Position numbers and translations under genes: made by a program | Part shown: in pieces, positions 17,412-27,019 of the stretch | Numbering within the stretch: the first letter of the stretch is position 1 | Layout of the letters: each line of letters begins with the position of its first letter | Assembly (NCBI RefSeq): GCF_014648175.1 | Contig: NZ_BMQP01000001.1 | Location: 248,001-312,000, forward strand | DNA from: Planobispora rosea | GTDB taxonomy: Bacteria > Actinomycetota > Actinomycetes > Streptosporangiales > Streptosporangiaceae | Reading direction: 5' to 3' | Length of the DNA stretch: 64,000 nt | The notes under the pieces: model-generated | Databases searched by the model: none | Told to the model about the DNA's origin: nothing | The model's input: the letters and a program-made list of their open reading frames with translations, nothing else

Positions 17412-18218
17412 ATGCGCTTCGCCAAGGGTCACGGCACCGAGAACGACTTCGTCATCCTTCCCGATCCGGAGGGGGAGCTGGAGCTCCCCGGGGCGCGCGT
17501 GGCCGCGCTCTGCGACCGCAGGGCCGGGATCGGCGGGGACGGCGTGCTGCGGGTGGTGCGGACCAAGCTCGTCCCGGAGGCGGCCGGCCAGGCGGGCGAG
17601 GCGGAGTGGTTCATGGACTACCGCAACGCCGACGGCAGCGTGGCCGAGATGTGCGGCAACGGGGTGCGCGTCTTCGCCCGTTACCTCGTGGACTCCGGGC
17701 TGGCGGAGGCCGGTGAGTTCGGCGTGGCGACGCGGGGCGGGGTCAAGCGGGTGCGGCTGGCGGAGACCGGTGACGTGACCGTGGACATGGGCATGCCCCG
17801 GGTGCTGGGAGAGAGCCGCGCGACGGTCTCCGGTGCGGAGTACGGCGGGCTCCGCGTGGACATGGGCAACCCGCACCTGGCGTGCGTCATCGACGACCCG
17901 GTGGCCGGGCTCGATCTGACCCGGCAGCCCGGGTTCGACCCCGCGGCGTTCCCGGACGGGGTGAACGTGGAACTGCTCAACGCGGTGGGCCCGCGCCGGG
18001 TGGCGATGCGGGTCTTCGAGCGGGGCTCGGGCGAGACGCGGTCCTGCGGCACCGGCGCGGTCGCCTCGGCCGTGGCCGCCGCCCGCCTGGCCGGGGAGGA
18101 GACCGGGACCTGGGAGGTCGAGGTGCTCGGCGGCGTCGTCACCGTCACCCTCGACGGGCGCACCAGCTACCTGGCCGGTCCCGCGGTCCTGGTGGCGTCG
18201 GGCGAGACCACTCTCTGA
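17412..18218 (+). CDS. dapF: diaminopimelate epimerase
   Basis: Converts LL- to meso-diaminopimelate for lysine and peptidoglycan synthesis. The two catalytic cysteines are Cys81 (in AEMCGNGVR) and Cys212 (in GETRSCGTGA). The N-terminus MRFAKGHGTENDFVIL is typical. 268 residues. GAGGG is adjacent to the start codon, and TAGAGT lies 7 bases upstream of the ATG, so the promoter may be very close to the gene. Confidence 0.95.
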   Translation: MRFAKGHGTENDFVILPDPEGELELPGARVAALCDRRAGIGGDGVLRVVRTKLVPEAAGQAGEAEWFMDYRNADGSVAEMCGNGVRVFARYLVDSGLAEAGEFGVATRGGVKRVRLAETGDVTVDMGMPRVLGESRATVSGAEYGGLRVDMGNPHLACVIDDPVAGLDLTRQPGFDPAAFPDGVNVELLNAVGPRRVAMRVFERGSGETRSCGTGAVASAVAAARLAGEETGTWEVEVLGGVVTVTLDGRTSYLAGPAVLVASGETTL

Positions 18219-18303
18219 GATCCGGGCCGCCGGGTTGCCGACGGTTGTTCTGGTAGGGGAAGCTGGGTTCCTTCGGTAGACCGAGAGGGAGAAGGAGTCC
18301 GGT

Positions 18304-19062
18304 ATGGCGGATCCGCAGGCGACGGCGGCGGCGGTCAAGGGGACGATCGGGAGGCTCGGCGGCGGGTTCATGATCTCGCGGGAGGTCAAGGCGCTGTGCG
18401 AGCGGACGGGCCTCGCTCCCCGGGCGATGTACTTCCGGGGCCGGTGCGGGGTGCTCGGCGAGGTGGACGCGGACGTGGTCCTGGCGGCCACAGTTTTCTT
18501 CCCCGCCGAGCACGTCAGGGAGAACTGGGAGGCGGGCCGGTCGCTCCCGGCCGGTGAGGCGGTCGAGCTCTACACCGGGGCCTGCCACGACTGGGGCCGC
18601 CGCAGGCTCGGCGGCTTCGCCGGGGCCGCGCGCCTGGCCGAGCTGCTGGAGCCGGTGGTGCACAACGCCGACGTGCTCGGCGCCCCGATCTTCGCCGGCT
18701 GGCGCCGCCTGCCGCTGCCCGGCGACGCCCCCGCCCGGGTCACGCAGCTCATGCACCTGGTCCGCGAACTGCGCGGCGGCCTGCACGCGGTGGCCGTACT
18801 GGCCGAGGGGGTGACGCCGCTGGAGGCCACGCTGCTGGCCGCGCACGACGGCACCCCGCTCGGGCTCTCGGCGGGGGAGGCCGTGGCGCGCTTCTTCGAG
18901 TGGCCGGAGCCGTACCCGGTGCCCGGACCGGAGACGGCCGAGCGCCGGGCGCGGTCCGAGGAGCTCACCGACCGGCTGATGGCGCCCGCCTTCTCCGTCC
19001 TGGACGAGAAGGAGGCCGCTGAGCTGGTGGAGCTGGTGCGGCTGGCCGACCGGGCGGGATAG
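18304..19062 (+). CDS. SCO6745/SalK-like family protein
   Basis: 252 residues, soluble, rich in helices. Features such as LCERTGLAPRAMYFRGRCGVLGEVDADVV, the ACHDWG motif and the C-terminal SVLDEKEAAELVELVRLADRAG resemble the actinobacterial SCO6745 (SalK-like) family, for which no biochemical function is established to my knowledge. A strong GGAGAAGGAG precedes the ATG. The gene stands alone between dapF and the large repeat protein, in the slot where hflX is found in several relatives. Confidence 0.6.
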   Translation: MADPQATAAAVKGTIGRLGGGFMISREVKALCERTGLAPRAMYFRGRCGVLGEVDADVVLAATVFFPAEHVRENWEAGRSLPAGEAVELYTGACHDWGRRRLGGFAGAARLAELLEPVVHNADVLGAPIFAGWRRLPLPGDAPARVTQLMHLVRELRGGLHAVAVLAEGVTPLEATLLAAHDGTPLGLSAGEAVARFFEWPEPYPVPGPETAERRARSEELTDRLMAPAFSVLDEKEAAELVELVRLADRAG

Positions 19063-19186
19063 TCCGCAGGCCCCTCGGGGCCGGAGGGGAGCGCGGGGCG
19101 CCCCGGGCGGGTCCGCGTGCCGCGGGCGGCGACCGGGCGCGCGAGCCGTTTGGGGCATCCTCCACGACCTGGCAGACTGGCGTCCC

Positions 19187-21463
19187 ATGGACGTGGACAT
19201 CTGGGCCTGGGTCGGCGAGATCCAGCGGCAACTGCACGAAGCCGGGAACACCGGTCTGGCGATGGCGATCGGCGACGTTCCCGCCCAGGCGCTGGAAGGC
19301 CGCTACGCGCAGCTCGACGTGCTGGCGCCGGCCATCGCGCAGCAGGCGGAGAACCTGGAGCTTCCCTGGCTGGAGTTCTACGCCCGCTACTGGCACCTGA
19401 TCGGCCGCATCGGTGACCGGGCCCAGGGCGTGGTCGCCCTCGACGACGCCCGGACGCTGGTGGAGTTCGCCCGGCGGGAGGACGTCCGCGACTGCCCGTC
19501 CGCCCCGGGCGCCGTCGTGGCGCTGGCGATCGCCCAGGCCAACACCGACGGCTCCGGCTACGCGGCCGAGCGCCTGGAGGCCCTGGCGGCCCTGGCGGTC
19601 GAGCCCGGCTCACCGGCCTTCTCCGCCGTCGCCGAGCAGTACGTCGCCGCGCTGGTCGACGCCGGTCGCGCCGACGAGGCCGTCACGCACGCCGAGTCCG
19701 CCGTGGCGGCGCTGGGCGCCGCCGGACGCGAGGCGAGCTGGGAGCTGGGGGCGGCCTCCGTCCGGGCGCTGCTGGCCGCCGGCCGGGCGCAGGACGCGCT
19801 CACCGCGCTCGACGCCGCGACCGGTTTCAAGCCCGACGACCCGGTGGCCAAGGCGCACCGCGAGGGCGTGCTGCGCGCGCTCGTGCTCGCCACGCTGGAG
19901 CGGGTGCCCGAGGCCGTGGAGGCCCTGCCCGACCTCGACGTGGTCGGTGACCACCCCCGTGACTGGGTGGAGTGGGCGCACGCCGTCCGCGGGCTCGCGA
20001 GCTCGGCGCAGATCACCAACAGCTGGCAGCTCGGCCGGGTCCTCAAGCAGTGGGCCGACTACTTCGCCGTGATGGGCGGCTACCGCGCCCGCGTCGAGCT
20101 CGCCCTCGTCGCCGGCGACCTCGCCGTCGCCCGCAAGGGCGTCTGGCAGGCGCGGGCCCTGGCCGACCTGGCCGAGTCCGCCTCCGCGGAGCTGAGGAAC
20201 CCGGGCGAGGCGACCGGCCGGATCGCCGCCCTGCGCGCCGCCGCCGACGCGACGACCCCTCTGGAGGCGCCGGGCCCGCAGGACGAGCTGGTCGGCTACT
20301 TCGACGCCGCCGACGGCTTCAACGCCGACCCCGAGCGCTGGGTGGGCTGGCTGGAGCCGCTGTCCGGACGGGACATCGAGGCCACCCGCCGCCACACGAC
20401 CACCCTCGGCTTCCTCGGCTACCCGGCCAGGGGCGCGGACATCTACTGGAACGCTCTGGTGGAGACCGGCGCGGTCGAGACCGCCGAGGAGCAGGACGTC
20501 TCCTACCTCACCGGCCTGCTGATCGAGGCCCGCCAGGACGAGCGCCTGGAGCAGCTGGCCCAGCGGCTCCCCGAGGCCCTGCGCCACCTGACCCTGGCCC
20601 GCCTGCACCGCGCGCGGGAGCGCTGGGAGCAGGCGTCGGCCGAGGCGGAGGCCGCCGTCGCCGCGGGCGCCGGCCTGGAGGCGCGCCGCCTGTGGGCCGG
20701 CGCCGTCCAGCAGGGCGGAGACAACGCCAAGGGCGCCGCGATCATGAAGGAGATCCTCGACACCGAGGAGATCGAGGCGGAGGACGTCTGGCGGATGATC
20801 ACCATGGCGACCGCCGCCGAGGACTGGGAGACCGTCCGGGCCGGAGCCGCCAAGATCGGAATGCCGCTCTCGTCGACCGAGGGGCCGATCGAGGAGGAGA
20901 TGGGCCTGATCCGCGTGATCCTGCCCGCCCCCGACGGCAGCCAGCGCCAGGTCCTCAGCCTGCGCACCGGCCCGGCGACGGCCCGCCTGGCCATCCCGCA
21001 GCCCCCCGGCATGGACTACAACGCCGGTGACGTGGTCGTCTTCGACCCGACGTTGCTGGAGCCCGTCCCGGACGACCCCCAGGAGCAGGAGGGCTTCGTC
21101 CCGCCGTTCGCGGCGGTCAGCATGCTCCGTCCCGGCGGCTACACCAGCTGGTTCTTCGACGGCGCGGCGCCCAGTGAGGCCGACTGGACCGAGTTCAACG
21201 ACGTCCTGGTCGAGCGCGGCTGGCCGATGTGGGTCTACAGCGACGAGAACTACAAGGTCACCCACCCGACCACGGGTGAGTCCCTGCCCGGTGTGTTCGG
21301 CTGGATCGCGATCCCGCCGGACGTCACCCCGGTCGAGCTGGACGCGGTGCTCGACGACGCCACCGAGCGCTGGGTGCACCCGTTGGCCTGGCTCGACCTG
21401 GCCAGGGCCGTGGACGTCGAGGTCGAGCGGCACGAGCGCATCGTCAAGGAGTACGGCCTGTAG
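19187..21463 (+). CDS. large helical-repeat (TPR-like) cytoplasmic protein, unknown function
   Basis: 758 residues. Residues ~1-560 are Ala-rich amphipathic helix pairs reminiscent of tetratricopeptide repeats (for example EQYVAALVDAGRADEAVTHA and LARLHRARERWEQASAEAEA). The C-terminal ~200 residues (from about LIRVILPAPDGSQRQVL) look like a mixed alpha/beta domain containing GYTSWFFDGAAPSEADW. No signal peptide or membrane helix is seen. No Shine-Dalgarno is obvious before the ATG. Family not recognised; a scaffold role is a guess. Confidence 0.65.
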   Translation: MDVDIWAWVGEIQRQLHEAGNTGLAMAIGDVPAQALEGRYAQLDVLAPAIAQQAENLELPWLEFYARYWHLIGRIGDRAQGVVALDDARTLVEFARREDVRDCPSAPGAVVALAIAQANTDGSGYAAERLEALAALAVEPGSPAFSAVAEQYVAALVDAGRADEAVTHAESAVAALGAAGREASWELGAASVRALLAAGRAQDALTALDAATGFKPDDPVAKAHREGVLRALVLATLERVPEAVEALPDLDVVGDHPRDWVEWAHAVRGLASSAQITNSWQLGRVLKQWADYFAVMGGYRARVELALVAGDLAVARKGVWQARALADLAESASAELRNPGEATGRIAALRAAADATTPLEAPGPQDELVGYFDAADGFNADPERWVGWLEPLSGRDIEATRRHTTTLGFLGYPARGADIYWNALVETGAVETAEEQDVSYLTGLLIEARQDERLEQLAQRLPEALRHLTLARLHRARERWEQASAEAEAAVAAGAGLEARRLWAGAVQQGGDNAKGAAIMKEILDTEEIEAEDVWRMITMATAAEDWETVRAGAAKIGMPLSSTEGPIEEEMGLIRVILPAPDGSQRQVLSLRTGPATARLAIPQPPGMDYNAGDVVVFDPTLLEPVPDDPQEQEGFVPPFAAVSMLRPGGYTSWFFDGAAPSEADWTEFNDVLVERGWPMWVYSDENYKVTHPTTGESLPGVFGWIAIPPDVTPVELDAVLDDATERWVHPLAWLDLARAVDVEVERHERIVKEYGL

Positions 21464-21484
21464 GGAGCACGTGCCGTCCAGCTC

Positions 21485-21490
21485 TAGAAT
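21485..21490 (+). promoter_or_regulatory. candidate -10 hexamer TAGAAT for the SDR gene
   Basis: TAGAAT is a near-consensus -10, 37 bases before the SDR start codon. No recognisable -35 occurs 16-18 bases upstream. Confidence 0.35.
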
Positions 21491-21526
21491 CTCGTTCGGT
21501 AGCTTCCCCGGGTGAAGGAGATTCGC

Positions 21527-22285
21527 ATGCTGGACCGATTCCGGCTGGACGGCAAGGTCGCCATCGTCACCGGCGCGTCGTCGGGGCTGGGCGTCGCCTT
21601 CGCCAGGGGCCTGGCGGAGGCCGGTGCCGACATCGTCGTCGGCGCCCGCCGCAAGGACCGCCTGGAGGAGACCAGGGCGCTGGTGGAGGAGACCGGCCGC
21701 CGGTGCGTGGCGCTCGCCACCGACGTGACCCGGCCCGAGGACTGCCGGGCCCTGGTGGAGGCGGCGGTCGCGGAGCTGGGCGCGGTGGACGTCCTGATCA
21801 ACAACGCCGGTGTCGGCACGGCGGTGCCCGCGCTCAAGGAGACGCCCGAGGAGTTCCGGCGGGTCGTGGACATCAACCTGAACGGCACCTACTGGATGGC
21901 CCAGGCCTGCGCCCGGGTCATGCGGCCCGGCTCCTCGATCGTCAACATCGGCAGCATCCTGGGGGAGACCACGGCGGGACTGCCGCAGGCCGCCTACAGC
22001 GCGTCCAAGGCCGCGGTCGTCGGCCTCACCCGGGACCTGGCCCAGCAGTGGACCTCGCGGCGCGGGATCCGGGTCAACTGCCTGGAGCCCGGATTCTTCG
22101 CCTCGGAGATGACCGAGCAGTACGCCGAGGGATACATGGCCTGGCAGTTGGAGAATCGGGTGCTGATGAAGCGTGCCGGAGACCCGGCCGAGCTGGTGGC
22201 GGCTGCTATCTTCCTGGCAAGTGACGCGGGATCGTACGTCACCGGGGCGGTGATCCCGGTCGACGGTGGGATTCTGGTCACGTGA
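21527..22285 (+). CDS. short-chain dehydrogenase/reductase (SDR)
   Basis: Classical SDR, 252 residues: NAD(P)-binding TGASSGLG at 15-22, NNAG at 92-95, and the catalytic Ser143, Tyr157 and Lys161 (YSASK). The ATG at 21527 is chosen because AAGGAG lies six bases upstream; a GTG at 21512 would place that site inside the coding sequence. Substrate cannot be told from sequence; the general appearance is of the gluconate-5-dehydrogenase/3-oxoacyl reductase-like group. Confidence 0.88.
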   Translation: MLDRFRLDGKVAIVTGASSGLGVAFARGLAEAGADIVVGARRKDRLEETRALVEETGRRCVALATDVTRPEDCRALVEAAVAELGAVDVLINNAGVGTAVPALKETPEEFRRVVDINLNGTYWMAQACARVMRPGSSIVNIGSILGETTAGLPQAAYSASKAAVVGLTRDLAQQWTSRRGIRVNCLEPGFFASEMTEQYAEGYMAWQLENRVLMKRAGDPAELVAAAIFLASDAGSYVTGAVIPVDGGILVT

Positions 22286-22318
22286 ACCGGGTTTCGGTCA
22301 CCTGAATTAATCGGCTGG

Positions 22319-22373
22319 TTGCGTGAATAATGCGCATCTGTCATGTGCGCATGCGAAAATTTCTCTTACGCAA
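22319..22373. promoter_or_regulatory. nested inverted repeats upstream of the cupin gene
   Basis: An inner inverted repeat, ATGCGCAT (22330-22337) and GTGCGCAT (22345-22352), lies inside an outer pair, TTGCGT (22319-22324) and ACGCAA (22368-22373). The stretch is AT-richer than its surroundings and ends just before the cupin Shine-Dalgarno, which fits an operator or a 5'-UTR stem. No regulator is encoded next to it. Confidence 0.4.
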
Positions 22374-22394
22374 TGGAGTAGATGGAGGGCAATC

Positions 22395-22757
22395 TTGCTG
22401 GAAGTCGACCGGCTCGGCGCCGTGGTGCGCGACGAGCGTCCGTGGGGTGGGTTCGAGCGGTTCACCCTCAACGAGCCGACCACCGTGAAGATCATCGATG
22501 TCGCCCCCGGCCAGCGCCTCAGCCTGCAGCGGCACGAGCACCGCGACGAGCTCTGGGTCGCCCTGGACCCCGGTGCGGTCTTCGAGATCGACGGAGTGCG
22601 GACGGAACCGGCCGTCGGCGACCGTGTCCTCATCCGCGCCGGCCAGACCCACCGGCTGAGCTCCTCGGGCCCGGCCACCCGGATTCTGGAGATCGCCTTC
22701 GGCTACTTCGACGAGGACGACATCGAGCGTCTCGAAGACTCCTACGGCCGCGCCTGA
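22395..22757 (+). CDS. cupin protein, mannose-6-phosphate isomerase type II C-terminal domain-like
   Basis: A 120-residue single-domain cupin. RPWGGFERFTLNEPTTVKII followed by LSLQRHEHRDELWVAL carries the cupin motif 1 His/His/Glu metal ligands, and VLIRAGQTHRL carries the motif 2 His. This is the stand-alone form of the C-terminal half of bifunctional phosphomannose isomerase/GDP-mannose pyrophosphorylase. The TTG start is decided by GGAGGG six bases upstream; an ATG further 5' would fall inside the inverted-repeat region and adds a non-cupin stretch. Confidence 0.75.
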   Translation: MLEVDRLGAVVRDERPWGGFERFTLNEPTTVKIIDVAPGQRLSLQRHEHRDELWVALDPGAVFEIDGVRTEPAVGDRVLIRAGQTHRLSSSGPATRILEIAFGYFDEDDIERLEDSYGRA

Positions 22758-22850
22758 TCCACGGCTTCCTCTTGTCCGGTATTCCTTCGCGCCTTATGTT
22801 CGTTGGGTAGTCCGGTGATTGTTGCGTATTAGGGGACACCCGGAGGGCGC

Positions 22851-25394
22851 ATGGCGGGTCGGCCTCGTGTTGTGATCATCGGAGCCGGCATCGTGGGTTG
22901 CGCCCTCGCCGACGAACTCACCGCCCGGGGCTGGACGGACGTCACGGTTCTGGAACAGGGGCCGCTCTTCGCCGCGGGCGGCTCCAGTTCCCACGCGCCG
23001 GGCCTGGTCTTCCAGACCAATCCATCGAAGACGATGACGGATTTCGCGGCCTACACGGTTGCGAAATACCGGGATTTATCACTCGATGGCAGGCCATGCT
23101 TCACCCAGGTCGGCGGCCTGGAGGTCGCCACCACCCCCGAACGCTGGCGTGACCTGCACCGCAGGCACGGATGGGCCATCTCCTGGGGTGTCGAGAGCGA
23201 GCTGGTCGGTCCCGGCCGCTGCGCCGAGCTCTGGCCGCTGCTCGACACCGCACAGGTCCACGGCGGCTTCCACATCCCGTCGGACGGCCTGGCCGACGCG
23301 GTGCGCTGCGGCGAGGCCCAGGCCCGCCGGGCGATCGAGCGCGGCGCGCGCTTCCTGCCCGGTCACCGGGTGGTCGCGGTGGAGCACCGCGGTGGACGGG
23401 TCACCGGCGTCACGGCCGAGGTCCTCGCCGGGGTTCTCGCCGGGGTCCTCGCGGGCGGCCCGGGACCGGCGCTCCCCGGGGCGGGGACCGTCCTCGAACG
23501 CGTGACGGCGCCCGCGGACGTGGTGATCTGCGCGGCGGGGTTCTGGGGGCCGTCGGTCGGGGAACTGGCCGGGCTGACCGTGCCGCTGCTGCCGCTGGCC
23601 CACCAGTACGCCAGGTCCGGGCCGCTGCCCGCGCTCGCCGCGGCGGGGGAGGCCGTACTGCCCATCCTGCGGCACCAGGACCGCGACCTGTACTTCCGGC
23701 AGCACGGCGACCGGATCGGCGTCGGCTCCTACTCCCACCGCCCGATGCCCGTCCGGCAGGACGAGATCGCGGCGCGTGCCACGACCATGCCGTCGGTCCA
23801 GGCGTTCACCCCCGCCGACTTCGACCCCGCGTGGCGGGACGCGGCCGAGCTGATGCCCGCGCTCGGCGACTCCAAGCCCGAGGAGGGCATCAACGGGATC
23901 TTCTCCTTCACCCCCGACGGGTTCCCGCTGATCGGCGAGGCGCCCGGCCTGGCCGGGCTCTGGGTCGCCGAGGCGGTCTGGGTGACCCACTCGGCGGGGG
24001 TGGCCAGGGCGCTGGCGGAGTGGCTGGTGGACGGTCACTCCGCGTTCGACCTGCACGAGTGCGAGCTGAGCCGGTTCGAGCCGGTCCAGCTCGCGCCGGC
24101 CTACGTCGCCGAGCGCGGCGGGCGGAGCTTCATCGAGGTCTACGACGTCGTCCACCCGCTCCAGCCGATGGACTCGCCCCGGCCCCTGCGGACCAGCCCG
24201 TTCCATCCGCGCCAGCGCGAGCTGGGCGCGTTCTTCCTGGAGGCCGCGGGCTGGGAGCGGCCCCACTGGTTCGAGGCCAACGCCGCGCTGCTGGAGGACC
24301 CGGTACGGCTCGCGCCCGACGCCGAGGCGTTCATCGGCGCGGGGGCGCGCGACGAGTGGGCCGCGCGCTACTGGTCGCCGATCGCCGCCGCCGAGGCGTG
24401 GGCCACCCGGCAGCGCGTGGCGCTGTACGACATGACGCCGCTGAAGCGCATCGAGGTCACCGGGCCGGGGGCCGCGGCCTTCCTGCGGCGCATGACCACC
24501 AACATCGTGGACAGGCCGCCCGGCGCGGTCACCTATACGCTGCTGCTCGACCCCGGGGGCGGGATCAGGTCCGACCTGACCGTGGCCCGGCTGGGCGAGG
24601 AGCACTTCCAGGTCGGGGCCAACGGCAACCTCGACCTCGCCTGGCTGCGGCGGCACGCTCCGCCGGACGGGGTGGGCGTGCGGGACGTCACCGCCGGGAC
24701 GTGCTGCGTCGGCGTGTGGGGACCGCGGGCCCGGGACCTGGTGCAGCCGCTCACCGACCTGGACCTGTCCAACGAAGGGTTCCGCTACTTCACCGTTAAA
24801 TCGGGATATGTCGGTCAGGTGCCGGTGACGATGATGCGGCTCTCCTACGTCGGCGAGCTGGGCTGGGAGATCTACACCACCGCCGACCTCGGCCTGAGGC
24901 TCTGGGACCTGCTCTGGGAGGCGGGCCGCCGGTACGGCGTCGCCGCGGGTGGCCGGGCGGCCTTCAACAGCCTGCGGCTGGAGAAGGGCTACCGGCTCTG
25001 GGGCGTGGACATGACCCCGGAGCACCGGCCGGAGGAGGCGGGGCTGGGCTGGGCCGTACGGACGGGCGGGGACGGCGGGGACGGCGGGGACTTCGTCGGC
25101 CGGGACGCCCTTGAGGCCCTCGGCGGCGAGGTGACGCGCAGGCTGGTGCCGCTGCTCACCGAGCGGGTCGTCATGGGCAGGGAACCGGTCTTCCACCACG
25201 GGCGCGCCGCCGGGTACGTGACCAGCGCCGCCTACGGGCACACCCTCGGCCGGGCGATCGCCTACGCCTGGCTCCCGGCCGGCGCGGCGGTGCCGGGCAC
25301 CGCCGTCGAGGTGGAGTACTTCGGGGAACGGGTGCCCGCGCGGGTGGCCGCCGAACCGCTCTTCGACCCGGAGATGACCCGGATCAAGCGATAG
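22851..25394 (+). CDS. dmg: dimethylglycine oxidase (FAD / tetrahydrofolate)
   Basis: Bifunctional flavoenzyme of 847 residues that oxidises N,N-dimethylglycine to sarcosine and passes the methyl carbon to tetrahydrofolate. Residues ~1-430 are the DAO-type FAD domain: dinucleotide motif GAGIVG at 11-16, then SSSHAPGLVFQTNPSKTMTD, whose His fits the covalent-FAD region. Residues ~430-847 are the GcvT-like folate domain. The overall sequence strongly resembles, from memory, Arthrobacter dimethylglycine oxidase (for example VAEAVWVTHSAGVARAL, FEANAALL, YDMTPLKR). It starts the C1-amine block and is followed by soxBDA. No betaine demethylase gene sits next to it. Confidence 0.9.
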   Translation: MAGRPRVVIIGAGIVGCALADELTARGWTDVTVLEQGPLFAAGGSSSHAPGLVFQTNPSKTMTDFAAYTVAKYRDLSLDGRPCFTQVGGLEVATTPERWRDLHRRHGWAISWGVESELVGPGRCAELWPLLDTAQVHGGFHIPSDGLADAVRCGEAQARRAIERGARFLPGHRVVAVEHRGGRVTGVTAEVLAGVLAGVLAGGPGPALPGAGTVLERVTAPADVVICAAGFWGPSVGELAGLTVPLLPLAHQYARSGPLPALAAAGEAVLPILRHQDRDLYFRQHGDRIGVGSYSHRPMPVRQDEIAARATTMPSVQAFTPADFDPAWRDAAELMPALGDSKPEEGINGIFSFTPDGFPLIGEAPGLAGLWVAEAVWVTHSAGVARALAEWLVDGHSAFDLHECELSRFEPVQLAPAYVAERGGRSFIEVYDVVHPLQPMDSPRPLRTSPFHPRQRELGAFFLEAAGWERPHWFEANAALLEDPVRLAPDAEAFIGAGARDEWAARYWSPIAAAEAWATRQRVALYDMTPLKRIEVTGPGAAAFLRRMTTNIVDRPPGAVTYTLLLDPGGGIRSDLTVARLGEEHFQVGANGNLDLAWLRRHAPPDGVGVRDVTAGTCCVGVWGPRARDLVQPLTDLDLSNEGFRYFTVKSGYVGQVPVTMMRLSYVGELGWEIYTTADLGLRLWDLLWEAGRRYGVAAGGRAAFNSLRLEKGYRLWGVDMTPEHRPEEAGLGWAVRTGGDGGDGGDFVGRDALEALGGEVTRRLVPLLTERVVMGREPVFHHGRAAGYVTSAAYGHTLGRAIAYAWLPAGAAVPGTAVEVEYFGERVPARVAAEPLFDPEMTRIKR

Positions 25395-25477
25395 ACCGTC
25401 ACACACCGGATCGAGCGATAGGACCCCCATGCACCGGATCAGGCGATAGGGCCGCCATGGAGCGGATCGAGCGGCAG
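25380..25477 (+). repeat. four degenerate copies of the dmg gene end
   Basis: The 15-base sequence ending dmg, CGGATCAAGCGATAG (25380-25394), recurs as CGGATCGAGCGATAG (25407-25421), CGGATCAGGCGATAG (25435-25449) and CGGATCGAGCGGCAG (25463-25477). The spacing is 27-28 bases. The array fills the space up to soxB, whose start is nine bases later. Confidence 0.9.
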
Positions 25478-25485
25478 GGGCGCGG

Positions 25486-26697
25486 GTGAGCGCGCCGGTC
25501 CACCCGGACTTCCTCTGGCGGGACCCGGATCCCCGTCCCTCCTACGACGTGGTGATCGTCGGGGGCGGCGGGCACGGTCTGGCCACCGCCTACTACCTGG
25601 CGAAGAACCACGGGATCACGAACGTCGCCGTCCTGGAGAAGGGCTGGCTGGCGGGCGGGAACATGGCCCGCAACACCACCGTCATCCGGTCGAACTACCT
25701 GTGGGACGAGAGCGCCGCGATCTACGAGCACTCCCTGAAGCTCTGGGAGGGGCTCTCCGCCGAGCTGGACTACGACCTGATGTTCAGCCAGCGCGGGGTG
25801 CTCAACCTCGCCCACAGCCTGCACGACGTGCGCGAGGGACGGCGCCGGGTCAACGCCAACGTGCTCAACGGCGTCGACGCCGAGTGGCTGGACGCCGACG
25901 AGGTGCGCCGGTTCTGCCCGATCCTGGAGGTCGGCGCGCACACCCGCCATCCGGTGCTCGGCGCGACCCTCCAGCGCCGCGGCGGCATCGCCAAGCACGA
26001 CCACGTCGCCTGGGGGTACGCGCGGGGGGCCGACGCGCTCGGCGTCGACCTCGTCCAGGGATGCGAGGTCACCGGGTTCGAGATCGCGGGCGGCCGGGTG
26101 CGGGCCGTACTGACCTCCCGGGGACGGATCGCGGCCGGGACCGTCGCGCTGGCCGCGGCCGGGCACACCAGCGTGCTGGCCGCCAGGGCGGGCCTGCGGC
26201 TGCCGCTGCAGTCGCACCCCCTGCAGGCGCTGGTCTCGGAGCTGCTGGAACCGGTGCTGGACTGCGTGGTCATGTCCAACGCGGTGCACGTCTACGTCAG
26301 CCAGGCGCACAAGGGCGAGCTGGTCATGGGCGCGGGCATCGACCCCTGCAACTCCTACGGCCAGCGCGGGTCCTTCCACGTCATCGAGGAGCAGATGTCC
26401 GCGGCGCTGGAACTGTTCCCGGTCTTCAACCGGGTGCGGGTGGTGCGCACCTGGGCCGGGATCGTGGACGTCTCCCCGGACGCCTCGCCGATCATCGGGA
26501 CCACCCCGGTGGACGGACTGATGATCAACGCGGGCTGGGGGACGGGCGGGTTCAAAGCGACGCCCGGCTCCGGCTGGGTCTACGCCGACACGATCGCCTC
26601 CGGCAGGCCGCACCCGCTGGCCGAGCCGTTCGGCCTCGCGCGGTTCACCACGGGGGCGCTCATCGACGAGCACGGCGCCGCGGCGGTGGCGCACTGA
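25486..26697 (+). CDS. soxB: sarcosine oxidase beta subunit SoxB
   Basis: Subunit that holds the FAD and covalent FMN at the sarcosine site of heterotetrameric sarcosine oxidase. The dinucleotide motif [22 protein letters not shown], then [15 protein letters not shown] and [22 protein letters not shown] end (here [15 protein letters not shown]) are family hallmarks. 403 residues from GTG 25486, standard length. It lies directly downstream of dmg and upstream of soxD, and the gene order soxB-D-A-G is the classical one. Confidence 0.95.
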   Translation: MSAPVHPDFLWRDPDPRPSYDVVIVGGGGHGLATAYYLAKNHGITNVAVLEKGWLAGGNMARNTTVIRSNYLWDESAAIYEHSLKLWEGLSAELDYDLMFSQRGVLNLAHSLHDVREGRRRVNANVLNGVDAEWLDADEVRRFCPILEVGAHTRHPVLGATLQRRGGIAKHDHVAWGYARGADALGVDLVQGCEVTGFEIAGGRVRAVLTSRGRIAAGTVALAAAGHTSVLAARAGLRLPLQSHPLQALVSELLEPVLDCVVMSNAVHVYVSQAHKGELVMGAGIDPCNSYGQRGSFHVIEEQMSAALELFPVFNRVRVVRTWAGIVDVSPDASPIIGTTPVDGLMINAGWGTGGFKATPGSGWVYADTIASGRPHPLAEPFGLARFTTGALIDEHGAAAVAH

Positions 26698-26743
26698 ACG
26701 CGTCCGGGGCCGGGCGCGGGACGGGAAAGGCGGTGGCGGGGCG

Positions 26744-27019
26744 GTGCAGCTGATCGAGTGCCCGTGGTGCGGCCCGCGCGACGAGATCGAGTTCCGGTAC
26801 GGCGGGCAGGCCGGGATCGCCTATCCGGAGGACCCGTCGGCGCTGAGCGACGAGGAGTGGGCCGGGTACGTGTTCATGCGCGACAACCCCCGGGGCTGGT
26901 TCCACGAGCGCTGGTACCACGTCCACGGCTGCCGGACCTGGTTCTCGGTACGGCGGCACACCGTCACCCACGAGATCGGACGGGACCCGGAGTCTCCACG
27001 GCGCGAGGAGTTCGGATGA
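26744..27019 (+). CDS. soxD: sarcosine oxidase delta subunit SoxD
   Basis: Small zinc-binding subunit, 91 residues. Cys6, Cys9, His59 and Cys63 are the expected zinc ligands (CPWCGPRDE and HVHGCRTWF). GTG start at 26744. Its stop overlaps the soxA start by four bases (ATGA), so the two are translationally coupled. Confidence 0.95.
   Translation: MQLIECPWCGPRDEIEFRYGGQAGIAYPEDPSALSDEEWAGYVFMRDNPRGWFHERWYHVHGCRTWFSVRRHTVTHEIGRDPESPRREEFG

Noticed and set aside
18304..19062. hflX, often found after dapF in relatives
   Set aside because: The gene here is a SCO6745-like protein without GTPase motifs; hflX may be elsewhere. Whether this is a real rearrangement cannot be decided from one window.
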